Positions 47,135 to 58,284 of a DNA stretch of 64,000 nucleotides are shown here, in pieces. The stretch covers positions 248,001-312,000 of the forward strand of contig NW_027526485.1 of NCBI RefSeq assembly GCF_052857255.1, read 5' to 3'. The notes beneath the pieces are model-generated. The model was not told the origin of the DNA. It did not search any database and worked only from the letters and a program-made list of their open reading frames with translations. Each line of letters starts with the position of its first letter. The stretch's first letter is position 1. Position numbers and translations under genes: made by a program. Source of the DNA: Amblyomma americanum. Taxonomy: Eukaryota; Arthropoda; Arachnida; Ixodida; Ixodidae.

Positions 47135-48616
47135 GAAAACATGAATTCTCAGCTATGTGGCCAAACCTTGTAATAACATAGAGAATACTGCAGCAAAAAC
47201 ACATTAAGTGTATTTGCATTACCCACAAAAGTAGGCACGAAATTTGTGCAAATCTGAGAAGGCGTGGAAGCTGCACAAACCAAATTGAAGAGCACAATGT
47301 TGCTAGCGACTCACAAAATGGACTGTTTTCTGAGAAAGCAAAAGAAAAGGGAAAAATCACAGCATGCTCTATTCAAAATTACGGCAAATTAACTCTACCT
47401 CGAAAACTTGAAAGCATTGTTCCATTCGAATGTGCACCATACTTTTTCGTTATGTAAACCGAATAAAACAAATTTGACCAGCTGTCTGTAGCTTCCCAAT
47501 TATTAGCACATCTTTGTAAACATGACAATAAATTTCAGCAAATGCTAATAAACAATGAGCAGAAATCAGTAAATAAATTTTGCTTCTCGCAAACATGTAC
47601 TTTTATGTTATAGCCTGTGTATCATACCTTTTATTTCGAACCAGAATATTCAGCTAGAGTCGCATATCATCTATATTATATGTATCTGCTCTACTAAGCC
47701 TGTGAAAGAATGTAATTCCAGTTTCCTGTAATGGCATCACTTTACCTAGAGAACGCTACTGTTAGCCTGTTTGAATAAATAATGCATGCTAATCCCAAAA
47801 AACTCATCCCACTGAAAACAGCCTTGGTAAGCTAAAAATAGCCACAAATTAAAATACAGGTACCACTGCTGCTCACTAATTACACAGCTGAAAGCAGCAC
47901 TAACCAATTTTTAGCACATATTCTACATGCTATGTTACACGGCAACTTGAAGATGGTGACCATGGGATCTTTTCTATTGTAAACATCACAAACTTGGAAC
48001 AAGAGGTGGAAAAACTTTAAATTTAAATTCGATATTTTCTGCATTCAATGCATTTTCCCATCTCACAGGCATCAACATACCAATGAGTCCCGCAAACTTT
48101 TTACTGTTAACAAAAAAAGAACAATGTCCTTAAAGGGTGTACTTCTGCGCGCCAATTTAATGCTGGATTATATACTACAGTAATTACTAATAAAAGATGA
48201 GGCTGAATGAAAATGCTATTCTACATTCTCCAGCGGCTGCTCATCATGCATCCACAAAACTATTCACCCATACGACATCTTGGAACTAGACAATGTTATA
48301 AGTACTTTGCTATTGGCAGTTTCCACAGAACCAATGCCATACTGTGGCAGTGCACAGGCGATCAATCAGTCTAGAACATTTTCTCTGATGCATAAGTAGT
48401 TAACAGTCCATTTGTACATTGTCAGTATTCCAAGGCGGAACTAAATATAGTAAGGGGTACCTTTCACATCGGCATTAGGCAAGCAAGTGACAAGTTGAGT
48501 GCAGCTGCACAATTTGTCTAGTGCCAGCATCGCATAGCACGGAAAGTTTCTAGGAGGTAGTGTAACACTGACAGGGTTTTCATTGACAATGTGGCCTGCC
48601 ACAGATTACCCCAATC
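47135..48616. other. Intron-like sequence without recognised features
   Basis: AT-rich, no conserved frames on either strand. It would be the 3' part of the last intron of the DUF4806-type gene. Confidence 0.4.
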
Positions 48617-48618
48617 TA

Positions 48619-50727
48619 CCGTATTTACTCGAATGTAACGCTAGTTTTTTTACCGAAAGTAGAAAGAAAATGTTATCCCCCGCGTTACCATCGAATACTA
48701 GGATTAAAAACGTTATGAAGAGCACCAAACACACACTATTAAAATCATTTCATGTGTCAAACGTGTGCGTTGATCGTACTGGTCATTCGAAATCACGCAG
48801 TCCAACTCGCCGGTCAACCAGTACGCGAACCACAGGTCACAACTGCTAGGAAAAAGCGGCAACCTAATCGCAAACGCAAAAAAAACGACGTCAATGAGAA
48901 CGAGCCAACAGGAGTTGACGCCAGCTAGTCACTGGCGCGATAAGAGGGCACCACCTCTTGACGAATGCTCGCAACCTGTAGCGAGGTTGTCTAGAAACCA
49001 TGACCGCAAAATGGAACGGCCATCTCGGAGGCACCGAGCGCTCGCAATCGCCGCCAAGATGCCGGCAAAGGAGCGAGCGATCCCATCGCCATCTGTCTGT
49101 TAATCCTTGCAACTGATCCAAAGACGTGGCCCCGTGACTAACATGCAGCAGGGCATGGAGCAGCGCGCTTTGTTCGCTGTTTCTCGTGTTTGGTGCCAGT
49201 GCGTGCAGTTGTGCGTTCCGTGCTTCGAGTCTTAGGCCTATCCCCATAAAACGGTCGAGTTGTCGTCAAGCGGAATGACGTGCTCACACGTTCAGTATAC
49301 AGCTGGCATCAAGCGCAACGCTATTTCGCTTGCTGAGAGAAATTCAGCGGCTTCAAGACATTTTTGACGTCAACGAATTGACGATCAGGGGATGGAGGAA
49401 ACATCGCGAGGAATTGTTTAACTGCAACAGCCTGCGAAAAGGCTTTCAGGGGCCCAAGAAAGGCCGCTTCCCGGTGTTGTAGCGTCGCGTTGCAGAGTTC
49501 ATTAGCGAGCAACGTCCTTGACTACTTGGAGTAAGCATTGAAATGCTTCAGTGCAATGCACAGGAGTTTGCGCGAAACACGGATTTGACCCAAAACCAGT
49601 TTAAGGCATCACGAGGCTGCGTGCAGACGTTTATGCGAAGGGCCGGGTTCTCCCTTCGACGCACGACTTCTATTTGCCAGAAGCTGCCCGGGGACTTCGA
49701 ATCAAAACTTCGAGAGTTCCAGCGCTACGTCGTCAATCTTCGTCGTTCTCCCAACATGCCACTTGGACATATCGGCAATGCCGACCAGACCCCCGTGTAT
49801 CTGGACATGCCTGTGTCCAGAACAGTGCACAATTCTGGTGAGCATGAAGTTCGCCTTAGAAGCACAGGCAACGAAAAAAATTGGATTACCATTATGCTGG
49901 CATGTTTAGCTGACGGCCGCAAGCTCCCTCCATCATTTTTCGCCGGAAGACGATCCCAAAGGAAACTCCCGAAAGACGTTATCGTGAGCTCTTACGAAAA
50001 AGGTTGAATGGACTCGAATCTTGTCATAGATTTGATTCAATGCGTGTGGGACCGAAGGCCAGGCGCATTGCTGCATCTGGAAGCAATATTGGTTCTGGAC
50101 TCTTTCCAAGGTCACCTGCCACCCGGCGTCAAACAAAAGCTACAGCGTGACTGAACGCATCTCGTTGTTATACCGGGTGGCAAGACCTCCATTCTCCAGC
50201 CTCTGGACGTTTGCATGAACAAGCCCTTCAAGGATGGCTTGCGACAATTATACTGGGAGTGGATTGAAAGCGGGTCAACAACACCTGCAGGTAGGCTGAA
50301 AAGCCCAAGCGCGTTGCCCACTGGGTTTCAGCAGCCTGGTACGGGCTGCCTGATGATTTGGGTTACCGCGCATTTAATAAATGCTCAATTTCAAATGCTC
50401 TAGACGGAAGCGAGGACGACCTGCTGTGGGAGGCAGCTAGTGACAAAGAAGAGTCAAGCTATGATGATGAGAGTGACGGCGACAACTGCCGTGAGGAAGA
50501 GGGTGTATAGGAACGCCTGTTTGGCTTGTATTTCAATAAAGTTGTCTTTGACCCTCAGAACTATGCGATGTCAGTTCCTCGCGTCATATTCTGGTTCTTT
50601 CAGTTTTTCTGTCGCACGCCCGAAGTCCAAGCTCGCCTTACAAACGTAGTTTTTTTCCCCCTTTTCACACCCTAAATGTCGACCATCGGGTTACAATCAT
50701 GGTCGCGTTACATTCGAGTAAATACGG
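48619..50727 (+). mobile_element. pogo/Tigger-type DNA transposon with perfect 23-bp TIRs
   Basis: The ends CCGTATTTACTCGAATGTAAC (continuing GC) at 48619-48641 and its exact reverse complement at 50705-50727 define a 2.1 kb element, the usual size for this group. A TA precedes the left end (48617-48618) as expected for TA-targeting Tc1/mariner-pogo elements; the right flank reads AA, so one base of the TA duplication has changed. The interior holds a CENP-B-like transposase remnant in sense orientation. Confidence 0.95.
49290..50510 (+). pseudogene. pogo/Tigger-type transposase remnant
   Basis: The enzyme would cut and paste the element by a DDE reaction. An N-terminal helix-turn-helix part shows LAERNSAASRHF and, in the next frame, DVNELTIRGWRKHREELF, then a CENPB-like second helix domain (NQFKASRGCVQTFMRRAGF). 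The catalytic region has GNADQTPVYLDM (first aspartate, about 49778), LVLDSFQGHL (second, about 50095) and ILQPLDVCMNKPFKDGL (third, about 50193), with an acidic C-terminal tail. Stops at about 49482, 49518, 50005 and 50150 and frameshifts near 49345, 49940 and 50320 inactivate it. Confidence 0.9.
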
Positions 50728-52075
50728 AAGAATGCTGCTTCGCCCAATGGTTTACCCCTAATTAGGTTCATCATTGTCATCACGCTAAGAAGAACCTTAG
50801 TAGTGCACGCATTTACGCTTAGCCGCATTCTATACGCAACCCCATATCTCAAATTGAACCGCACGGAAATCGAACGCGTGAACGCAATGATCCGCCTTGC
50901 GACTAAGGCAGCCCTAAACCTACCTCGTAGCGCTAGCACAGCCAAACTTCTTGCACTAGGCATACATAATACCATTCAGGAACTAGTTGACGCGCACCTT
51001 CAGACACAGTACCTTAGACTTGCCACGAGCGCCACTGGCCGCCATATACTCTCCTCCCTTCACATCAACATACCGCTGACCAGTCAACCCTTATAGCCAT
51101 CCCTCGACACATCCATTCACCTCTCGTTGTGAAACCCCTTCCTCGAAACGTCCATCCCCAATATCACATCCCTCGCCGCGTACCTCGCTCTAATGCCCTC
51201 CATAAGTATTATGGGCAAGCCCACGATGCCGTTTGGGTAGACGCCGCATGTACAGCGCATGAAGCTGTAGCAGTTGCCTACAATCCAACCCTACCTCACC
51301 CCCTAACTCACCGTCTTCCCTCGAGCTCTACGCCTGAGGAGGCAGAGGAGACCGCCATCGCCCTAGCCCTTGCACATTCTTACGCCCCAATACATCTTCA
51401 GCGGCTCCAAAACGGCTCTGTCCAACTTTACCAGGGGCAGGATTCACGCCCCTGCCTGGCAATTGTTGAACACCCCTACCAAAAATTTACCACGCAGGGT
51501 AGAGCTTCAGTGGCTGCCGGCTCACTCTGGGAACCATGGAAACGAGGCTGCCGATAAATTGGCCCGAGGTCTGATTTGCCGGGCTCAGGACAGTCTCGAT
51601 CCAGGATTCTCGAGGGAGCGGGCGCACACATTTGCGGAGCTCACGCAAATACCCCGTTTGGACCGTCGGACTTACCCTCCTCCCCACCCCTCTCTTAAGC
51701 ATTCCCAACAGATGCTCTTCAGACGCCTCCAGACCCGCTCGTTGTCATCCCCTCAGCTTTTATCCCACTACTGCGGCACATCCCCTGCATGCTCCCTATG
51801 CGGTGACCTCCACGCCACACTCTCCCATATCCTTTTCGGCTGCCCTGCTGACCCTCCCCCGCGAGAACAGCACGCCATCTCGAGCTGGGAGGACTGGGAG
51901 GTCCTGCTTATGTCTGCAGACCCGACATCGCAGCTTGCTGCGGTGACTCGGGCTGCCGACGACATGTCCCGGCATGACCTACTTGATGCAGTGCGGGACC
52001 GCGCAGTGGCCCAGGCACCCAGCTGGGTCTAAAACTCATCTGCTCAATAAAGTTTTTCTGTCTATCTGTCTGTGT
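50728..52075 (+). mobile_element. 5'-truncated RNase H-type LINE 3' end
   Basis: The RT thumb (FTLSRILYATPYLKLN, then RLATKAALNLP) opens the piece. RNase H follows: AVWVDAACTAHEAVAVAY, EEAEETAIALALAH, IFSGSKTALSNF (third acidic residue changed to G) and LPAHSGNHGNEAADKLARGL after a frameshift near 51390. The C-terminal zinc motif is CSLCGDLHATLSHILFGC, with the stop at 52030-52032. The 3' UTR is 40 bases, with CTCAATAAAGTTTT and a TCTG-rich tail. The left end coincides with the right TIR of the pogo-like element within a few dozen bases. Confidence 0.88.
50805..52032 (+). pseudogene. LINE RT thumb, RNase H and zinc-motif frames
   Basis: Two overlapping frames (50803-51096 with 51129-51557, and 51370-52032) carry the domains described for the element. 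A stop at 51094-51096 and a one-base frame change around 51390 separate them. The last 220 residues are open to the natural end. The protein tail SSWEDWEVLLMSADPTSQL matches the scrap at 4130-4440, so both belong to related families. Confidence 0.85.
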
Positions 52076-53519
52076 AGTTTTTCACACGATATGTGACAGG
52101 CTTGCCTCGACCACAAAAGGAAGGAGCAAACAACTGAAACGTTATAAAAAATTTCAAAGCCAATAAAAAGAGGGGGCTGTACCAATACAGGGCCTGATCC
52201 CAGAACTGGCCCAGCTAAAAGAGGGCTGGGCAAATGCTAGAAAATATTAGCTAACAAATGTCAGTGTCAAAATTCTTGTGTGCGACTCTCTCAACTGCTG
52301 TTTGCATTTTGCAGGGTTTTTTTCGCAAATTACTTTTCTGGCCTCTAACTTAAGGGTGTCCACTTGGAATCGAAGGTGGTCTAGATGTGAGTAACGTTGA
52401 AAATTAAAGAGCTCAAATTTAAGCTATAGGGTCGCAAAAGGGGGGTTGAAAAAGTGGGAATCAAATATGTGCATTATATAGTGGAAATGCCACTGAGCGT
52501 TCTTGTCACGTACAAGTCCTCGAGAGCAAGCTGGTAAATTGCAAGACATTTTCGAAAATTCGCGCTCTTGCGCCGCAACCCATGTCACCAGATGTTCGCC
52601 AGAGATTGCGCGCATTGCATTGGCTAACGCAAATGACGTCATGATGCAGAGTGCTATCACTGGTTCGCGAGCAATACAGAGAAAAAGGACGGTTGCTTGC
52701 CCGGCCCCGAAGGTGACTGCACCATCTCCCCCTTTGTATTCCCTCCTCTGTCTGTAGCTGTGGCGGCTGGTGTACGAGTTGAGAGGTAAAACGTAGAGGC
52801 AGTACTTAATTGCAAATATCTCTGCTTTACATAAGCTATAATGAAAATTTTTTGCAGGAGGCTGATAGGCCATTCAGTATCTACCAGTTTCATCAGCATT
52901 TCTTACCCTCATTGGGCCCCTCCCCTTTCAGTGCCTTTTTAAGGCTCGAACAAGAATGCCACAATTTGGTGCTTGGTTTTGGTCAGATGATAATCATTTC
53001 CTGATAACGAAACAAGCTTGTAAATTCAACAGACCATTAAGCTATGATAATTAAGATTTAGTGTTTTAGAGCAATTCCCAAGAAAAGCAGACAAAAAATT
53101 TATTTTAGTAATAATCGAAATAAAAAGCTCTTTTAATGCACTGCAAGTTGAGAGAACCAAAGTAATAGTTCAGAGAAATCAAAATTCAAATTAAAGAGTT
53201 CTTTTACTTTTTGTTGTCCAGTAAAGCAACTACAGTGGCCCTAGAAGAAATATCAATCATCTCTTCAAGCAGATAATTCAGAAGGCCAAATGCTTGCTGC
53301 CAGTTAAATTGAACCAGAAGTACCAGGAAAAAGGGTGTATCTATGGATCATTTCTTCTCAAAACAATTGAATTTACTGCTTAGCACATAAAATCAAAGCC
53401 ACAGTGAATCAAGCAACCAGTTAAACACAATGCTTAAAGAGAATGCGAGGGACCAGAAACATCACAAAGTGCAAACAAGGACAAACAAACATGGCATGCG
53501 AAAACTCCCCAACAACAAC
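52076..53519. other. Intron-like sequence, unassigned
   Basis: No feature is supported. A 149-codon minus frame (52873-52424) has no recognisable domain and atypical composition. The stretch 52430-52900 is GC-richer than its flanks and could be an old element. Confidence 0.4.
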
Positions 53520-53664
53520 ACTATACAGGCAAAGCTTCCTAAAAGGTCGCCTGTGCCTTCCACCTTCCAGCGTAAACTGCAAGGCGACTGGAGTCTTTAC
53601 AAAATTTTTCAGTATGAGGTGTGTAGCCTCGTCCACTGTGTCGCCTCCGATCAAAGAGAAGCCG
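53520..53664 (-). pseudogene. DUF4806-type gene remnant, middle exon
   Basis: The minus strand reads SLIGGDTVDEATHLILKNFV and then RRPFRKLCLYS, corresponding to the central DUF4806 pattern (L--GG----A----L--L, then F--L-LY). Splice sites are weak: the acceptor ATCAAG at 53666-53665 is one base out of phase with the preceding exon, and the donor is GTTGTT rather than GTAAGT. These are further signs of decay. The intron to the last exon is about 6.4 kb and holds a pogo-like transposon and a LINE end. Confidence 0.5.
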
Positions 53665-54584
53665 CTTGATGCGAAAACCATTATAGCACAAATTATAATA
53701 AGATGTTGAGTACAAATAAAGAATGAATGAGCATTTATAAATTGTCATATTTATTGCATACAAGGCACAGCAAATAAGGCCTCTATCTATGCTTGGCACC
53801 CAGAAATTGTTATACCCTTTTTTCCCCAAAGAATAGCTATTTCATGCACATGATGAAAAAAAAATGCATGTGCAGCCATAATAAATGCAGCGTTACACCT
53901 GCCTTTACTGCATTGCTTAGAAGAATGTGGCTGGTACCAAGCTGATCGAAACATGCTCAAGCCATGAGCGACAGCTTTTCAGTGTGATGCGACAAAGCAT
54001 GCCCTATTAACCCCTCAACCCCCTCCCCGAATATTCCTTAACTGTACCGGAAACCTAAGATTCTTTTCATAAAATTTCATGCAAGCAAACTGCAAGACAT
54101 TGATCAAGAGTGACAAAGGTAAAAAAAGGCACAGCAAAGAGATGAAGACCATGCTGAAACTTCCAAAAAATGCAAATCTGTGAGAACAATACAAATACAC
54201 TTATCTCGCACTCCATATTTTCATGCCTGCAGGTTCCCGCAAAAGTTCAATTTTCTAGGCGGGTACTTTTAATTTTCGTTACTTCGAGCAGCCATAAATT
54301 TAAGTTCAAGCATACTGCATAACTGATAACCTGGCGACATCAAACATCAGGAAATTTTATTCGTGCTATCCTGGGAGGGGGGGGGAGGCACTGCATCAAT
54401 CTGTGTCGAGACCTTCACGGCACGGACTGTGCTGTCTACACTAGCACCGTGCCATGGCCGCCAATTCGGAAGGCTCACAGGAAAAGCTACACCTCCTCAA
54501 CTGAAAACTAAACATATTGACAGATTTGCATGTCTGGTTGGGTTTGAAGACATAACAAACTCACAACTCCAACCAAAATTCAAA

Positions 54585-54631
54585 TTTTTTTCAGGATTCG
54601 GGCGACAGCATCGCCCAAATCCTGAAAAAAT
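54585..54631. repeat. 20-bp hairpin at the left edge of the Penelope-like fragment
   Basis: Arms 54586-54605 and 54611-54630 pair over 20 bases with one mismatch, around the loop CAGCA (TTTTTTCAGGATTCGGGCGA against TCGCCCAAATCCTGAAAAAA). It sits between the inverted tail copy and the endonuclease frame. Confidence 0.85.
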
Positions 54632-54689
54632 CGAGCATCCAGGTTACGCACGAGCCCACAAACACTGTTGGGCTTTGCCTACCTGTTCT

Positions 54690-55039
54690 CAAAGACCAGC
54701 CGCGGAGAGAAAGAGCCCAAGGCATTGTCTACTAAATTCCATGCGCCAACTGCGACGCAAGCTACATCGGCAACACCAAAAATTTCAGAAAGAATACGGC
54801 AACATAAAAACGACGTCCGCAAATTCGCAAGAGAACGCAATCCAGTAGCCGAACATTCCGAGGACTCCGACCATAGAATCAACTTCGAAGAAACCCGCAT
54901 CCTCGGAACCGAAACAAATTACCACAAAAGGCTCCTTCTGGAATCCTGGCATATACCGCACAAAATGAAACCTGCCCCCAGTATATGCCCAGGGACTTCG
55001 CTCTTCAACCACCTCATTGCAATGCGCCAGCTTGACTAA
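54690..55039 (+). pseudogene. GIY-YIG endonuclease of a Penelope-like element
   Basis: The frame reads GIVY, a TAA (54733-54735), then IPCANCDASYIGNTKNF, RIRQHKNDVRKFARERNPVA and EHSEDSDHRINFEETRIL, finishing with a stop at 55037-55039 after HLIAMRQLD. The order GIVY - C--C---YIG-T - R---H--D - N--AEH is that of the Penelope endonuclease, which nicks the target. The stop in the GIY region and the missing RT show it is dead. Confidence 0.75.
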
Positions 55040-55156
55040 CAGCCTAAACCCCCTCCCCCTCCCCCCGCGCCTTTTGCGTCACAGCTGTCGTTCCTTTGAC
55101 CCCCCCCCCTCCCCTCCATACATAAAAGACGCTAGCTATACTGCCCTCAGTCACCC

Positions 55157-55194
55157 CTGATGATGGAGCCGAGTCGGCTTCGAAACGCCGGGTT
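55157..55194 (+). ncRNA. Hammerhead-ribozyme-like core in the element tail
   Basis: CTGATGA (55157-55163) is followed by a 6-bp stem II (55165-55170 GGAGCC with 55176-55181 GGCTTC, one G-U pair, loop GAGTC) and then GAAAC (55182-55186). These are the conserved core boxes and helix II of a hammerhead. A two-base stem III with GTT as cleavage triplet (55192-55194) is possible but speculative. I see no convincing stem I, so activity in this copy is doubtful. Hammerheads are known in Penelope-like elements. Confidence 0.55.
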
Positions 55195-55518
55195 AAAGTT
55201 GAAATTTTCGGTTGGAGTTGTGCAGCTTATTATAAACTTCCTCTGCTGCAGCCTTCTGGAATGCTGTACCCATGCTGTCCCACAAAATAAGCCATAGCCA
55301 CTTCAGCTTTGGCTTAAAGCTGTACTCAAGGTGATTGTGAGCTCATCTTTTCACCGCGTGAACTCAAGCACCAAGTAACCACATAATTTTGAATAACCAG
55401 TGAACACTGCCGACAGATACAATGCTGATTGCAGAATTTCCATGTTTACGAATCAGATTATAAAACTTGCAATGAGAAAAACATTTCTTTACAACAACCA
55501 CTGAAAAGCCTGGCTTAC

Positions 55519-55700
55519 CAGAACAGCGCTTCTGTCAGGGTCTTCAAGGATTTCTTCTAGCTCCTCAACATCTCCCATGGAACTCAATGGGATCAGCTCT
55601 TCTCCAAGACAATGCTACAGACCAGCTGCGTGATTCCCTTTGAGCTCTTTGATGCCAGCTCTGATCTCCATCAGGAGCTGCACTGTCCGACTTTTGAAGC
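55519..55700 (-). pseudogene. DUF4806-type gene remnant, upstream exon with a stop
   Basis: This block has canonical splice sites on the minus strand: acceptor TGAACATTTCAG (AG at 55702-55701) and donor CTG then GTAAGC (GT at 55518-55517). It encodes SRTVQLLMEIRAGIKELKG and, after an in-frame TAG at 55617-55615, IPLSSMGDVEELEEILEDP and DRSAVL. The second part matches the start of DUF4806 (a P-L---EEL--LE--L pattern). The stop suggests a pseudogene, unless the base is a sequencing error. The 5' end of the gene was not found. Confidence 0.5.
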
Positions 55701-56178
55701 CTGAAATGTTCAAAATCCATGATTAGAGAAAGACTGCTTATATCCCTCTGAGTTCTTTGGTATGACTAAAGGTATCACAATTTGGTTTGGACCAAACACT
55801 GATTGCATAGCACAGAAATTATTTTTTTTTAATTCGGTGCTACTTGAAAACGGTCAGTATCCCCGAGATGAACGCACTAGTTGCTGCACTACAAAGTACA
55901 AGTTGTCGAGTGTTTTGAAGGAAAAAAAAGTAGAACACGACTGCATTACTGGGTCCCATTCGCATCACGCATTTATTAGGTCTACCTTTATCCAACTTGA
56001 ACCCAACAAGCTTCTCAGCTTGATAGAGCAGCTGTGTATTCTGAAAAGGTTCGAGGTTTTTGATATGAGCGAAACGCATGTCCACTCATGATTTTGAGAG
56101 CGCACTGCACAACATAATCTGTTTGTGACCTGTAGTAAACTGTCAAAACATGCATCAGAGCAAAAAAGAGAAAGCTTC

Positions 56179-56223
56179 ATGGCCTGTGGGTAGCGCGCCT
56201 GTCTCACAGGATTCAATTTCCAC
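56179..56223 (+). pseudogene. tRNA-derived fragment, elongator-Met-like
   Basis: GGTAGCGCG, GTCTCA and TTCAATTTCC occur in the order and rough spacing of the D arm, anticodon arm and T arm of a Met tRNA. The middle is shortened and the acceptor stem cannot form. It is a degraded pseudogene or SINE scrap, not a working tRNA. Confidence 0.35.
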
Positions 56224-56920
56224 TACCATCTCTTAAAGAAATTTGGTGTATCTGAACATTGCTGAGCTGTTCCTGAATTTTTTTGTCTATCTGTTTCATT
56301 AGGATTTTCCACCCTTGGCCAACGCCACTGCAGAGTTTTCTGTGACAAAGGATCGATAACACTGTTGCATTAAAATTCAGAAATAATGTGGGGCCTGGAC
56401 AGCAGTTAATGTGGTCACTGTGATGACAGCATTACATGTTATAGCCTTATGCTCCGGGTACTATCAGCAGATATGCCAATCAGTTGTTTTTAAAAACCAT
56501 AACTTTTAAATTTCTGAGACTGACAAATTGCCCACATATTCACATTTTATGGAACTTCTCTGGAACTGCAATGCCACGACTAAGGGTGATGTCATAGGAA
56601 ACGACAGGCTATCTCACACAGCCATTCACAGCAGTCATGACATTCTTGACAGTTGTCTGGAAATGAAACAGCACTATACAAAATTGAATGTGGCCCACTC
56701 ACGTTGCGAACATGGAGTGTCCATATCTCGTGGATATAAAAAATCAATTCAATGATATATTGCCAAATTCATTATATAATCAGCATATAACTTTCCTTCC
56801 ACTGCTATTGTAGACAAGCAAGCAAGACTGAAGCAAGAAATATTAGAGGTAAGAAAATTCATATTCAAAATTCTGACTAAATTTCAGACAGCATTTGGTA
56901 TTCGATTCGCACTTTCACTA
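56224..56920. other. No recognisable feature
   Basis: AT-rich sequence with no supported frame on either strand. Confidence 0.4.
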
Positions 56921-58075
56921 TAGTTTATTCTCGTTATAACGAACATGAATACAGCGACTTATCAGTATAATGAAATGAACAGTGCATAATCTGACACTCT
57001 ATTGGTTTTAATGGAGCTGTTTTTTGTATTCGCATAGCTCAAAATGCACAAGGAGTCGTAAAAACTTCAAGCAATGCAATATTTTGATCATCTGAATAGT
57101 CCGCGGTAGTTGTGTGAATGAATCGAGCGTGCATTCACATGCCGCACCATAGAGGGGCAGTACGAACTAGCATCAAGCTGACAGACGCATGACCGGCACG
57201 TGATCGAACCATCTTGCCGCACTCCCCTGCCACATGTGCAGACCTGCGCGCAAGTGGGCTGCACTCCATGACTCAATCAACTCCGTTGCGCAAAATGGCA
57301 ATGCAGAAGCATAAAGTATTCTCATTTGAGTCGATGTTTTGGTAGTCCACAGCGAGCGCAAAAGGCCACATTACTGAGGAATTCAGTGTTGCATCTAGCA
57401 CTCAGTCGGCAATTGTGAACGCAAGACAGAAGATTGCATTTGTTGACAACTGTTCCAAAGGAGACATGAAGAATGATCACCTTGTCATCATGTCGACTGG
57501 TGCTTCTGAATGTTACGTTTGAGAACTTAGTCTCTGCTTATGACAAATTGGTGGTGGCACCTGAACTGACCGACCAAGAAATCGCTGACGAGGCCGGTTC
57601 TTGCAGATGATGCAAGTAGGGTTGATGACAGTGAACCGGAAAGTGAAAAATGAGCTCTAAAAATTGCAGAGGCTGCCGACACGGAAAGGAAATTGAAGGG
57701 CTACCTTGAGAAAGTACCTGTGGCCTGATGTGGAGAAAGCTCTACATTTAATTGATTTCATAGAGAATTTAGTCCTCTGAAATACTGCTCAGTGCCACCA
57801 AGCAAAGATTGCATTGTTTCTTAAATAAATCTGGGCGGAGCCAGCATCCCCATCTAGTGTTCATTTCTGCTCTACAACACAGAACAAAGCGATATTTCGC
57901 ATGCTTATAGCAAGCTCTGAATTCAACAATTGTGCGTTATTACACCTTTCTGTTGTCCCCCTGCGAGAAGCCTTTGCTTGGGTTTATTTGCAGACTTTTG
58001 CAGATTTTTAGAACGATTGTTTAGTATAACAAATTTTAGGCCAAAATTAGGCTTAGTTATAACGGGATTTGACTC
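56921..58075 (+). mobile_element. pogo/Tigger-type remnant with TATAACGA ends
   Basis: The left end TAGTTTATTCTCGTTATAAC and the right end (reverse complement of GTTATAACGGGATTTGACTC) are imperfect inverted repeats next to TA dinucleotides. About 1.15 kb remain. Inside, at 57560-57820, scattered plus-strand frames (LTDQEI-like, an acidic DDASRVDDSEPESE part, ALKIAEAA and LKGYLEKV, ALHLIDFIENLV) look like the C-terminal region after the catalytic domain of such transposases. The DDE core is missing or unreadable. Confidence 0.65.
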
Positions 58076-58284
58076 TATTCGAAACTCTTTGACCAGAAAT
58101 TATGAATTTCTGGTTCATCTAAACTACCAGTGAAACATCGCGACATTCTCAGACAGAAGTATCTTGCACTTTTGAATGGAGCCTAGAGACATTGACATCA
58201 ATGAAAGCATAGGAAATTTTTTTATGTTGATCATTTTAAAATAATAATGTAATCATTGAGATAATTGATTAGAAAGAAAGTGGG

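Larger units (their letters stand above)
54564..55222 (+). mobile_element. Penelope-like element fragment (GIY-YIG end)
   Basis: The 3' part of a Penelope-like retroelement: GIY-YIG endonuclease, 3' tail with a hammerhead-like core, and an inverted copy of the tail at the left edge. CAACTCCAACCAAAATTCAA at 54564-54583 is close to the reverse complement of GAAATTTTCGGTTGGAGTTG at 55201-55220. Inverted, rearranged ends of this kind are common for the class. RT is absent. It lies in the intron between the upstream and middle DUF4806-type exons. Confidence 0.75.

Noticed and set aside
52424..52873. 149-codon minus frame
   Set aside because: No domain or splice context; two other frames overlap it.
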